Source: Chitinophaga pinensis (GTDB taxonomy: Bacteria; Bacteroidota; Bacteroidia; Chitinophagales; Chitinophagaceae). Taken from it: a stretch of DNA of 64,000 nt. Location: NCBI GenBank assembly GCA_945860605.1, contig CAMAQL010000002.1, positions 1 to 64,000 on the forward strand, written 5' to 3'. A model generated the notes under the pieces. That model saw nothing but the letters and a program-made list of their open reading frames with translations, was not told the origin of the DNA and did not search any database. Made by a program: the position numbers and the translations under genes. Position 1 is the first letter of the stretch. Each line of letters starts with the position of its first letter. Positions 1 through 7,121 of this stretch are shown here, in pieces.

Positions 1-1827
1 GCTCAAATTGCAAAATTAATTAAAGAAAAACAAGCACAAGGCCTACCATGTGTTTTGGGCATGGCGACAGGTGCTACTCCTATTTTATTGTATAAAGAAT
101 TAGTAAGATTACATAAGGAAGAAGGTCTTAGTTTTAAGAATGTAATTACTGTTAATTTGGATGAATACTACCCTATTCCAAGAGATGCCTATCAAAGTTA
201 TTGGAGTTTTATGCATCGTCATTTATTCAATCATGTAGATATTGATCCAAAAAATATTCACTTGCCTAGTTCTGAATGGAGTATGGAGGAATTGAAAGAA
301 AAATGTGTTGCTTACGAACAAGCCATCGAAAAATTAGGAGGAATTGATTTACAATTATTAGGCATTGGTAAAAATGGGCATATTGGTTTCAATGAACCTG
401 GCTCTAGTTTTCACTCTAAAACAAGGGTGATTCATTTAGATCAATTAACAAGACTAGCCAATGTATACGAATGGCATGATTTAAATAAAGTGCCGAAACT
501 AGCCATCACAGTAGGTATTAGCAGTATCATGAAAGCAAAAAAAATTGTGTTACTTGCTTGGAGTAACAAAGCTGATATTGTTGCGAAAGCTGTGGAAGGA
601 ACTATCACGGAACAAATACCTGCAAGTGTCTTACAAAACCATGATGACTGCACTTTTGTGATTGACGAATTAGCTGCAACAGAACTTACAAGACATAAAT
701 CTCCTTGGTTGACTGGCGCGAATGATTGGACACCACAGATGATTAAAAAAGCGGTGATTGATTTAGCATTGAAATTAAATAAAACGGTTTTAAGCTTAAC
801 TTCTGATGATTATAAAGAGAATAGCTTATCAGACTTGTTAGTGATTAAAGAATCGGTGTACGATATTAATCTGCAGGTGTTTTATATGTTGCGTGATTCC
901 ATCACTGGATGGCCTGGCGGAAAACCAAATGCAGTGATTCCTGCACATCCTGAGCGAAGTGAACCACATAGTAAAAAAGTATTGATCTTCTCTCCACATC
1001 CAGACGATGACATCATTAGCATGGGTGGCACTTTTATGCGCTTACACGATCAAGGACATGATGTGCATGTGGCCTATCAAACCAGTGGCAATATTGCCGT
1101 AACAGATGAGTTTGTTACTCGTTTTTTAGACTTTGCAGTTGGATTTGAAGACCTCTTTGGAATAGATAATCATAAAAGTCAAGAGATTCTTACAAATGCT
1201 AGAGCCTTTTTAGCAAACAAAGCAACCAACCATTTGGATAGTGCAGAAATTAGAGCAATTAAAGGGTTAATAAGAAGATGCGAAGCCAAAGCCACTTGTA
1301 GGTACGTGGGTATCTCAGAAAATAATTATCATTTCATGGATCTTCCATTTTATGAAACAGGGATGATTGATAAAAAACCTTTGAGTGAATCAGATATTGA
1401 AATTACCATGGCGCTTTTACGCGAAATACAACCGCACCAAGTGTTTTGCGCAGGTGATTTAGCCGATCCACATGGTACCCATAAAGTTTGTTTAGATGTG
1501 GTATTTGAAAGTATGCGTAGATTAAAAGCTGCCGGTGACAGTTGGGTGAAAGACTGTTGGGTTTGGTTGTATAAAGGTGCTTGGCAAGAATGGGATATTT
1601 CTGAAATAGAGATGGCCGTTCCAATGAGTCCAGACCAGGTTATGAAAAAACGCTTTGGCATATTCATCCACCAATCTCAAAAAGACAGTGTCCCATTCCA
1701 AGGCACTGATTCAAGAGAGTTCTGGCAAAGAGCAGAGATTCGCAACGCCAACACTGCTAATTTGTATGCCAACCTTGGTTTAACCAAATACGCAGCAATG
1801 GAGGCTTTTGTTCGCTGGCATTATTAA
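1..1827 (+). CDS. nagB: Glucosamine-6-phosphate deaminase fused to a PIG-L/LmbE deacetylase domain (5' end outside window)
   Basis: The reading frame is open from base 1, so the N-terminus (perhaps 30-40 residues) lies outside the window; 608 residues are visible. The first roughly 245 residues are a NagB domain, which converts glucosamine-6-phosphate to fructose-6-phosphate and ammonia: visible are the phosphate loop GMATGATP, NLDEY and the catalytic GHIGFNEP. From about codon 326 a second domain begins with SPHPDDD (His at codon 333) and a later ADPHGTH, the metal-site motifs of PIG-L/LmbE N-acetylglucosaminyl deacetylases. Long NagB proteins with this C-terminal domain are known in Bacteroidota, so the fusion is probably native. 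The inferred role is amino-sugar catabolism with deacetylation and deamination in one chain; the substrate of the second domain is not shown by sequence. Confidence 0.9.
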   Translation, partial: AQIAKLIKEKQAQGLPCVLGMATGATPILLYKELVRLHKEEGLSFKNVITVNLDEYYPIPRDAYQSYWSFMHRHLFNHVDIDPKNIHLPSSEWSMEELKEKCVAYEQAIEKLGGIDLQLLGIGKNGHIGFNEPGSSFHSKTRVIHLDQLTRLANVYEWHDLNKVPKLAITVGISSIMKAKKIVLLAWSNKADIVAKAVEGTITEQIPASVLQNHDDCTFVIDELAATELTRHKSPWLTGANDWTPQMIKKAVIDLALKLNKTVLSLTSDDYKENSLSDLLVIKESVYDINLQVFYMLRDSITGWPGGKPNAVIPAHPERSEPHSKKVLIFSPHPDDDIISMGGTFMRLHDQGHDVHVAYQTSGNIAVTDEFVTRFLDFAVGFEDLFGIDNHKSQEILTNARAFLANKATNHLDSAEIRAIKGLIRRCEAKATCRYVGISENNYHFMDLPFYETGMIDKKPLSESDIEITMALLREIQPHQVFCAGDLADPHGTHKVCLDVVFESMRRLKAAGDSWVKDCWVWLYKGAWQEWDISEIEMAVPMSPDQVMKKRFGIFIHQSQKDSVPFQGTDSREFWQRAEIRNANTANLYANLGLTKYAAMEAFVRWHY

Positions 1828-1861
1828 TTGATGGTCATATAGGTATTATTTGCCCTTTTCC

Positions 1862-1892
1862 TTTGGTAAAATGGTATTTTGAGGTATATTTG
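1862..1892 (+). promoter_or_regulatory. Bacteroidota-type promoter for tRNA-Arg
   Basis: TTTG at 1862-1865 and TATATTTG at 1885-1892 are separated by 19 bases and match the -33/-7 consensus of the Bacteroidota primary sigma factor. The -7 box ends 33 bases before the mature tRNA 5' end, leaving a short leader for RNase P to remove. Confidence 0.75.
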
Positions 1893-1925
1893 CACCCCTT
1901 ATTGATCTGGGTTAGTAAGTGGAAT

Positions 1926-1999
1926 GGCCCCGTAGCTCAACTGAATAGAGTATTTGACTACGGATCAAAAGGTTTCAGGTTTGAATCCTGACGGGGTCA
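1926..1999 (+). tRNA. tRNA-Arg (anticodon ACG)
   Basis: A full cloverleaf can be folded by hand. The acceptor stem GGCCCCG pairs with CGGGGTC (one G-U), the D-stem is GCTC/GAGT, the anticodon stem TTTGA/TCAAA holds loop CTACGGA with anticodon ACG, and the T-stem TCAGG/CCTGA has loop TTTGAAT. The discriminator base is A at 1999. CCA is not encoded and would have to be added after transcription. ACG (A34 probably edited to inosine) reads CGN arginine codons. The gene stands alone with its own promoter and terminator. Confidence 0.95.
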
Positions 2000-2000
2000 C

Positions 2001-2029
2001 AAAGCCCGCACGAACAGTGCGGGCTTTTT
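2001..2029 (+). terminator. Rho-independent terminator of tRNA-Arg
   Basis: An 11-bp stem (2001-2011 with 2017-2027) closes a 5-base loop and ends in a T run. It starts one base after the tRNA discriminator. Confidence 0.9.
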
Positions 2030-2082
2030 CGTGCGAAGACGCGAAACAAGCTTGCTTGATTTTGCGGATGAGCACGAAAAAG
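2024..2082. repeat. Intergenic hairpin element (element E)
   Basis: The arms CTTTTTCGTGC (2024-2034) and GCACGAAAAAG (2072-2082) pair perfectly over 11 bp. Inside is a second imperfect stem around CAAGCTTGCTTG (2047-2058), and GCGGATGA sits just before the right arm. The left arm overlaps the T run of the tRNA terminator. The plan (outer arm, small hairpin, GGAT-motif, outer arm) resembles the elements at 29224 and 43560-43821. Overlapping short ORFs on both strands here look accidental. Confidence 0.6.
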
Positions 2083-2083
2083 C

Positions 2084-2108
2084 AAAAACATCAGGCACTG
2101 ATGTTTTT
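2084..2108. repeat. Perfect short inverted repeat
   Basis: AAAAACATCAG (2084-2094) and CTGATGTTTTT (2098-2108) form an 11-bp perfect stem with a 3-base loop and a terminal T run. It would act as a terminator on the plus strand and, with its A run, possibly on the minus strand. It lies directly after element E, so it may be a back-up terminator or part of the same repeat cluster. Confidence 0.65.
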
Positions 2109-2112
2109 AAAG

Positions 2113-2210
2113 GGCTTTGGGTAAGACCAATGCGCAAGGATGTTGCAAAGCAACCATCCGAGGCTTTGGGCAAGACCAATGCGAAGAGGATGTTGCGAAG
2201 CAACCATCCG
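2113..2210. repeat. Two tandem copies of a ~49-bp repeat with an internal hairpin
   Basis: Copy 1 is 2113-2160 and copy 2 is 2162-2210, nearly identical (TAAG/CAAG, GCGCAAG/GCGAAGAG, GCAAAG/GCGAAG differences). Each contains a hairpin GGATGTTGC-RAA-GCAACCATCC with one bulged C. There are only two copies, no spacers and no cas genes, so it is not CRISPR. A REP-like intergenic repeat is the best description. Confidence 0.8.
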
Positions 2211-2261
2211 ATTTCACCATAATCCCAGTACTTTCATTTATTTTGCAATACAAATTATAAA

Positions 2262-2726
2262 ATGAAACTCTCCATCTACACCGTTGGCAAAGCCAACGAA
2301 TCCTATATTAAAGAAGGCGTAGAACAATTCACTAAAAGAATTGGGCATTACTACCCTATCGACTGGCAAATGATTCTCCCATCCAAATTGACCGAGCCTG
2401 TTCAAATAAAAAAAGCCGAAGCCGCAAGCATATTAAAAGCAATCACGCCAACAGATGTATTAATTCTATTAGACGAAAAAGGTAAAATGCTGAGTTCCCC
2501 TGGACTAGCCAATTTAATCCAACAAAAAGCCAATCAAAGCGCACAAAAAATTATTTTCTTAATTGGGGGCGCGTATGGTGTGGATGAAACAATACAAGAA
2601 AGAGCCAATTTCACCTGGAGCATTTCTGAACTGGTTTTTCCACATATGCTGGTTCGACTCATTCTTGCCGAACAAATCTACCGCGCTTGTAGTATCTTAG
2701 CCAACGAAAAATACCACCACGAATAA
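2262..2726 (+). CDS. rlmH: 23S rRNA (pseudouridine-1915-N3)-methyltransferase RlmH
   Basis: This 154-residue protein has the usual RlmH length. It uses SAM to methylate pseudouridine 1915 in helix 69 of 23S rRNA. Visible are the SPOUT-fold SAM-loop signature IGGAYGV (residues 101-107), FPHMLVR (127-132) and the C-terminal AEQIYRACSILANEKYHHE, which closely follows the family ending. The stop codon shares a base with the ATG of the rhomboid gene (TAATG), so the two are probably translated as a coupled pair. No exact -7 box precedes it; TTATTTTG before the start is a one-base variant. Confidence 0.95.
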   Translation: MKLSIYTVGKANESYIKEGVEQFTKRIGHYYPIDWQMILPSKLTEPVQIKKAEAASILKAITPTDVLILLDEKGKMLSSPGLANLIQQKANQSAQKIIFLIGGAYGVDETIQERANFTWSISELVFPHMLVRLILAEQIYRACSILANEKYHHE

Positions 2727-3364
2727 TGAGCATTACTTTATATATCACCGTAGTCACAGTCATTGTATCCGTCTTAGCATTTTACAATGCAGAGATCATT
2801 GACAAATTAATTTTTCATCCTTATTCTGTAAGTAGAGACAATGAGTATTATCGTTTTATTAGCTGTGGATTCATCCACGCCGATTTTATGCACTTAGCAT
2901 TTAATATGTTTTCCTTTTATATGTTTGGAGATTATGTAGAGCAATATTTTAATATGCTATTTGGTCAAAATGGAAAGCTGCTTTATTTATTTTTATACTT
3001 ATCGGCATTAGCAGTATGCTTAATTCCTACTTACCTTCAACAAAAAGATCGTTACAATTATAATAGCTTAGGCGCATCTGGAGCAGTTTCTGCCATTGTA
3101 TTTGCAGGTATCTTTTTAATGCCAACTATACAAATTGGATTTTTCATTATACCACCCATCATTCCTGGATTTATATTTGGCCCAATCTATTTAGGGATTA
3201 CCGCTTATTTAGCAAAACAAGGACAAGGAGGAATCAATCATAGTGCACATCTATGGGGATCGCTTTACGGAGTTGTATTCTTGATTGTTGCAGCTTACTT
3301 TATTGCACAGTTTAATGTAGTCGCAAGCTTTGTTGAACAGATTAGGATTTACTTAGGAATGTAA
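2726..3364 (+). CDS. Rhomboid-family intramembrane serine protease
   Basis: This 212-residue polytopic membrane protein has the rhomboid catalytic dyad: GASGA (116-120, nucleophile Ser118) and HSAHLWG (His175 expected as the general base). HADFMHLAFNM (51-61) is the conserved L1-loop/TM2 segment. It should cleave membrane-embedded substrates; the substrate is unknown. The gene overlaps rlmH by one base at its start, and its 3' end overlaps the 3' end of tilS on the other strand by 23 bases. A protease-dead paralogue is unlikely because both dyad residues are present. Confidence 0.9.
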   Translation: MSITLYITVVTVIVSVLAFYNAEIIDKLIFHPYSVSRDNEYYRFISCGFIHADFMHLAFNMFSFYMFGDYVEQYFNMLFGQNGKLLYLFLYLSALAVCLIPTYLQQKDRYNYNSLGASGAVSAIVFAGIFLMPTIQIGFFIIPPIIPGFIFGPIYLGITAYLAKQGQGGINHSAHLWGSLYGVVFLIVAAYFIAQFNVVASFVEQIRIYLGM

Positions 3365-4739
3365 TCTTAACTACAAGTTTTGTATTTGGTGTAATTTTGA
3401 ATCGATCATCAATTCTTTGACCTACGACCCACGCGATTTTACTATCCGAGCAAAGCACGGTTGTTTTAGACTTGATTGCTGGACTTAATTTTAAGCTACC
3501 TAAAAAATGATTGAGTTTCTTTTTCTTACGCAGACCTAATGGATAAAAATAATCTGTCGCAACCCAAGAACGATTTAACAAAGGCCAGCTTAATTGTTCC
3601 GCATCCAAATAGGCCATGTTAGCACTCGTATCAACTTTTAATGCTTCCATATTGTCAATCCATTCCAATTGCAATTTTCCAAATAAGGTATCTACAACCA
3701 GTTGGTCATTTGAAATGGTCTCAAATACTTTGTCTTCTTGGTTGGATACAATTTGAATTTGGTTATCCCATTTAATCAAGCGATGGGAACTAGATGCAAT
3801 AAAAGCACCCTTACTAGCTCCAGCTATTTTATGAATTTCTTTTAATTGTGTGGCTTTAAATCCATATGCCTGCACCAATCCCCAAATGTAAGTGGCATTG
3901 CCTTTTAATTGATTCCATGAAGTCAATTCAATGGTAGGTATCCCCTTAGGAAAACGGATATGCTTTTTCCAATAAGCCGCAACAGTTGCAGCTACAACCG
4001 TCTCTGCTTCTTTCAATCTGGAAATTGTATCAAATACTTGTTGATTCAGATTTGGATAAATGGTCTCCATCTGTGGAATCAATTGATTGCGAATTAAATT
4101 TCTGGTATAATCATTTTTTAAATTAGAACTATCTTCTACATAGTCTAGTCCATTAAATTTTGCAAAGTCTTTGATGCTTGCTTTACTAAAAGGCAGTAGC
4201 GGTCTAATTAAATCGATATGATCTGTGGCGAGTGGATTTTGTTGATGCGTTCTAATAGCTGGAATCCCAGTCAATCCATGCAACCCTGTGCCCCTAAAAA
4301 ATTGCATCAACACGGTCTCCACTTGGTCATCTGCATGGTGCGCTGTAAGTAAAACGATTTTGGTCTTCGATTGTAGATCCATTTCCTTGATTAAGCTTTC
4401 AAACCAAGCATAGCGTATTTCCCTTGCGGCTTGTTGGATACCCATTTTATATTGTTCCGCAAAAGCCAATGTATCAAATCGTTTTGTCAAAAAAGGTATA
4501 CCCATTTTTGTGGCAAATGCTTGCACAAAACTTTCGTCCCTATTACTTTCATCTCCTCTTAATTGAAAATTAGCATGCGCGATAGTAGAATTTGCACCCA
4601 TTTGTTGCATCAAGGCTGCAAGCACCACGCTGTCCACGCCACCACTCACTGCAATAACAAAATGCGTGTTGTGGGTACTGATACCTGGAAAAGTAGTTGC
4701 CCAATGGCTTTTGAATTGTTCCAAGTCCAATAACATCAT
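3342..4739 (-). CDS. tilS: tRNA(Ile)-lysidine synthase TilS
   Basis: This 465-residue enzyme attaches lysine to C34 of the CAT-anticodon isoleucine tRNA so that it reads AUA. The PP-loop ATPase motif SGGVDS is at residues 32-37, followed by the family motifs HADDQVETVLMQFFRGTG and RPLLPFSK; the C-terminal third matches the TilS substrate-binding extension in length. Start: ATG at 4737-4739, with a second in-frame ATG immediately after. It lies 11 bases after glnS on the same strand and is probably co-transcribed with it. Its last 23 bases overlap the rhomboid gene tail in a convergent arrangement. Confidence 0.95.
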   Translation of the reverse strand: MMLLDLEQFKSHWATTFPGISTHNTHFVIAVSGGVDSVVLAALMQQMGANSTIAHANFQLRGDESNRDESFVQAFATKMGIPFLTKRFDTLAFAEQYKMGIQQAAREIRYAWFESLIKEMDLQSKTKIVLLTAHHADDQVETVLMQFFRGTGLHGLTGIPAIRTHQQNPLATDHIDLIRPLLPFSKASIKDFAKFNGLDYVEDSSNLKNDYTRNLIRNQLIPQMETIYPNLNQQVFDTISRLKEAETVVAATVAAYWKKHIRFPKGIPTIELTSWNQLKGNATYIWGLVQAYGFKATQLKEIHKIAGASKGAFIASSSHRLIKWDNQIQIVSNQEDKVFETISNDQLVVDTLFGKLQLEWIDNMEALKVDTSANMAYLDAEQLSWPLLNRSWVATDYFYPLGLRKKKKLNHFLGSLKLSPAIKSKTTVLCSDSKIAWVVGQRIDDRFKITPNTKLVVKITFLSKS

Positions 4740-4750
4740 TGCAGTTTGAA

Positions 4751-6409
4751 TTATTTTTTTTGCTCCTTAGCCCAAGTATCTTTAAGGGTCACTGTTCTAT
4801 TGAATACCAACTTGTCTTTTGTACTATTGGTGTCCTGATAAAAATAACCCTTTCTTAAAAACTGGAATCGATCTTCTAATGCATCATTTAATAAAGCTGG
4901 TTCACCCCAAGCTGTGGTTACCGTATGCAAAGAATGAGGATTGATATAAGACTTAAAATCGCCTTCTGCACTGCTTGGGTCTTCCACATTGAATAAACGA
5001 TCATACTCGTTTAATTCAACCGGAATGGCATGCTTCGCACTTACCCAATGCAGTGTACCTTTCACATGAATACCCGATGTGTCTGAACCTGATTTAGAAT
5101 TTGGAAAATATTTTGCATACACAGTAGTGACTTTTCCGTTGGCATCTTTATCAAAACTTTCGCACTCAATAATATATGCACTCTTTAATCTTACAGATAA
5201 TCCAGGGCCTAATCTAAAATATTTTTTAGTTGGTTCCTCCATAAAATCATCGGCCTGAATCCACAATTCTTTGCTAAATGGAACAGGTCTTGTTCCACCA
5301 TTGGGATCTTCTGGATTGTTTTCTGAATCTAATAATTCTTCGGCTTGCTCATAATTGGTAATGATCAATTTAATAGGATCGGTCACCACCATTCTTCTTT
5401 GTGCAATTTTATTTAAATGCTCACGAACACAAAATTCAAGTAAGCTAAAGTCAATAATATTTTCTCTTTTAGCCACACCTATACGATCACAGAAATCACG
5501 AATACTTTTTGCAGTATAACCTCTTCTGCGCATACCACTAATGGTAGGCATTCTTGGATCATCCCAGCTTTGTACATGCCCTTCTTGCACCAATTGTAAT
5601 AATTTACGCTTACTCATGACCGTATAAGTCATATTCAAACGCGCCATTTCATATTGATGCGATTGGAAAATACCTAATTGTTCGATACACCAATCATACA
5701 AAGCCCTGTGTGGGATAAACTCTAGGGTACAAATAGAATGGGTAATATTTTCGATGGAGTCACTTTGTCCATGGGCAAAATCATACATTGGATAAATGCA
5801 CCATTGGTCTCCTGTGCGGTGATGATGTGCTTTTTTAATTCGATATAACAAAGGATCACGCATATGCATATTTGGGCTTGCTAAATCTATTTTAGCGCGT
5901 AACACTTTTTCGCCATCATTGTACTTCCCCGCTTTCATTGCAGCAAATAGTTCTAAGTTCTCTTGGATACTTCTTTCCCTAAAAGCATTTCCTGTACCAG
6001 GCTGTGTAGGTGTTCCTTTTTGTTGTGCAATTGCCTCGGCAGAACTATCATCCACATAAGCCAATCCTTTTTCGATTAATTGTACAGCAAAAGCATACAA
6101 TTGGTCAAAATAATCAGACGCATAACATTCTTTGATCCAATTAAAGCCCAACCATTTTAAGTCGGCCTTAATGCTATCAACATATTCAGTCTCTTCTGTC
6201 ACTGGATTGGTATCATCAAACCTTAAATTCGTTGCTCCCCCAAAAGTTTCAGCAAGACCAAAATTTAAACAAATACTTTTTGCATGACCAATATGTAAAT
6301 AACCATTCGGCTCAGGAGGGAACCTAGTCAATATACTTTTATGTTTCCCAGATGCTAGGTCTTGGGAAATAATTTCTTCAATAAAATTTAAACTTTTTTC
6401 GTCGCTCAT
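4751..6409 (-). CDS. glnS: Glutaminyl-tRNA synthetase
   Basis: The protein is 552 residues from the ATG at 6409; I prefer this start to an upstream one at 6439 because the conserved region begins at SLNFIEEII and a -7-like box (TACCTTTA, 6429-6436) lies between the two. It charges tRNA-Gln with glutamine. The class I motif HIGH is at 39-42 (PPEPNGYLHIGH) and the KMSKS equivalent is VMSKRKL (264-270). Two C-terminal beta-barrel anticodon-binding domains follow. Presence of GlnS suggests direct glutaminylation instead of the GatCAB route. It is the first gene of a likely glnS-tilS operon. Confidence 0.95.
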   Translation of the reverse strand: MSDEKSLNFIEEIISQDLASGKHKSILTRFPPEPNGYLHIGHAKSICLNFGLAETFGGATNLRFDDTNPVTEETEYVDSIKADLKWLGFNWIKECYASDYFDQLYAFAVQLIEKGLAYVDDSSAEAIAQQKGTPTQPGTGNAFRERSIQENLELFAAMKAGKYNDGEKVLRAKIDLASPNMHMRDPLLYRIKKAHHHRTGDQWCIYPMYDFAHGQSDSIENITHSICTLEFIPHRALYDWCIEQLGIFQSHQYEMARLNMTYTVMSKRKLLQLVQEGHVQSWDDPRMPTISGMRRRGYTAKSIRDFCDRIGVAKRENIIDFSLLEFCVREHLNKIAQRRMVVTDPIKLIITNYEQAEELLDSENNPEDPNGGTRPVPFSKELWIQADDFMEEPTKKYFRLGPGLSVRLKSAYIIECESFDKDANGKVTTVYAKYFPNSKSGSDTSGIHVKGTLHWVSAKHAIPVELNEYDRLFNVEDPSSAEGDFKSYINPHSLHTVTTAWGEPALLNDALEDRFQFLRKGYFYQDTNSTKDKLVFNRTVTLKDTWAKEQKK

Positions 6410-6479
6410 AGGATAGTATCTATTCGAGTAAAGGTACAAAAACCTGCCCCAAAAACCTATCCCATTTTAGTATTGTAAA

Positions 6480-7094
6480 TTATCCCTTAGTGCCGTACAC
6501 TTTTTGCACTTCTAAAACCAATTTTTCAATCTCTTGGTCATCCCCATTTGGGCTGTAGGGTTGCTTTAAGCTACTTCCAAAGACATAGGCAACTGTTTGC
6601 CATATTCCAGCATTCAATCCCCCTTTATATTCTTTAATTAACTGGTAGCAATTATTCCCAGTTTCTCGATTGATTAACTTCATAAGGACCTTGCCTTGAT
6701 ATACGGATAAATTGGTCACCTTATCTGCAAAATCCTTTTTCAATTCTTTTTCTCTAGACTTAATAATCTGCTTTCTTAATTTTTCATCTTGTACATTGGC
6801 TAATTGTGCGTTCACTGATCGTATCACTTTACTTGCTGTTACAGCATAAGGATAAGTCACATAAACTGCATTGCGTAATCTTGTCCAATTTTTCCAATAG
6901 TTTTTTAAAGCATTTGTTTGAACAGCATTCACCATCACTGTAGGCAACCAAGATTGAGGAATGGTATCTCCCTCTGGTGTGATATAGGCTTCCACCCTTA
7001 ATGTATCATACTGGTTATTTTGAGCAAAAACTTGATTTGGCAAGCTAGTTGTCAATACACAAAGTAGTATACAAAAGATAGTTCTCATATTCAT
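6480..7094 (-). CDS. DUF4294-family exported protein
   Basis: About 204 residues, starting MNMRTIFCILLCVL with a signal peptide ending near QVFAQ. The body (GDTIPQSWLPTV, NYWKNWTRLRNAVYVTYPYA, NCYQLIKEYKGG) is the DUF4294 pattern seen in Bacteroidota; function unknown. I chose ATG 7094 because the longer frame needs a TTG at 7112 and adds residues before the signal peptide. The gene follows ccmF by 27 bases on the same strand, so it is likely the last gene of a ccmE-ccmF-DUF4294 unit. The location is inferred to be periplasmic. Confidence 0.85.
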   Translation of the reverse strand: MNMRTIFCILLCVLTTSLPNQVFAQNNQYDTLRVEAYITPEGDTIPQSWLPTVMVNAVQTNALKNYWKNWTRLRNAVYVTYPYAVTASKVIRSVNAQLANVQDEKLRKQIIKSREKELKKDFADKVTNLSVYQGKVLMKLINRETGNNCYQLIKEYKGGLNAGIWQTVAYVFGSSLKQPYSPNGDDQEIEKLVLEVQKVYGTKG

Positions 7095-7121
7095 TGATAC
7101 TCTAAGATACAAAAAGTAACC

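Noticed and set aside
1-1827. Asn in GKNGHIGFNEP as a lost catalytic Asp of NagB
   Set aside because: Asn at this site is common in active NagB proteins of other bacteria such as the Bacillus type, so it is not a sign of inactivity.
2031-2222. Short ORFs on both strands over the repeat cluster after tRNA-Arg
   Set aside because: They run through palindromes and tandem repeats, have no promoter or family features, and occur on both strands at once.
3342-3364. 23-base tail overlap of rhomboid and tilS as a sign of a sequencing error
   Set aside because: Both C-termini have plausible family lengths, and short convergent overlaps are common in compact genomes.
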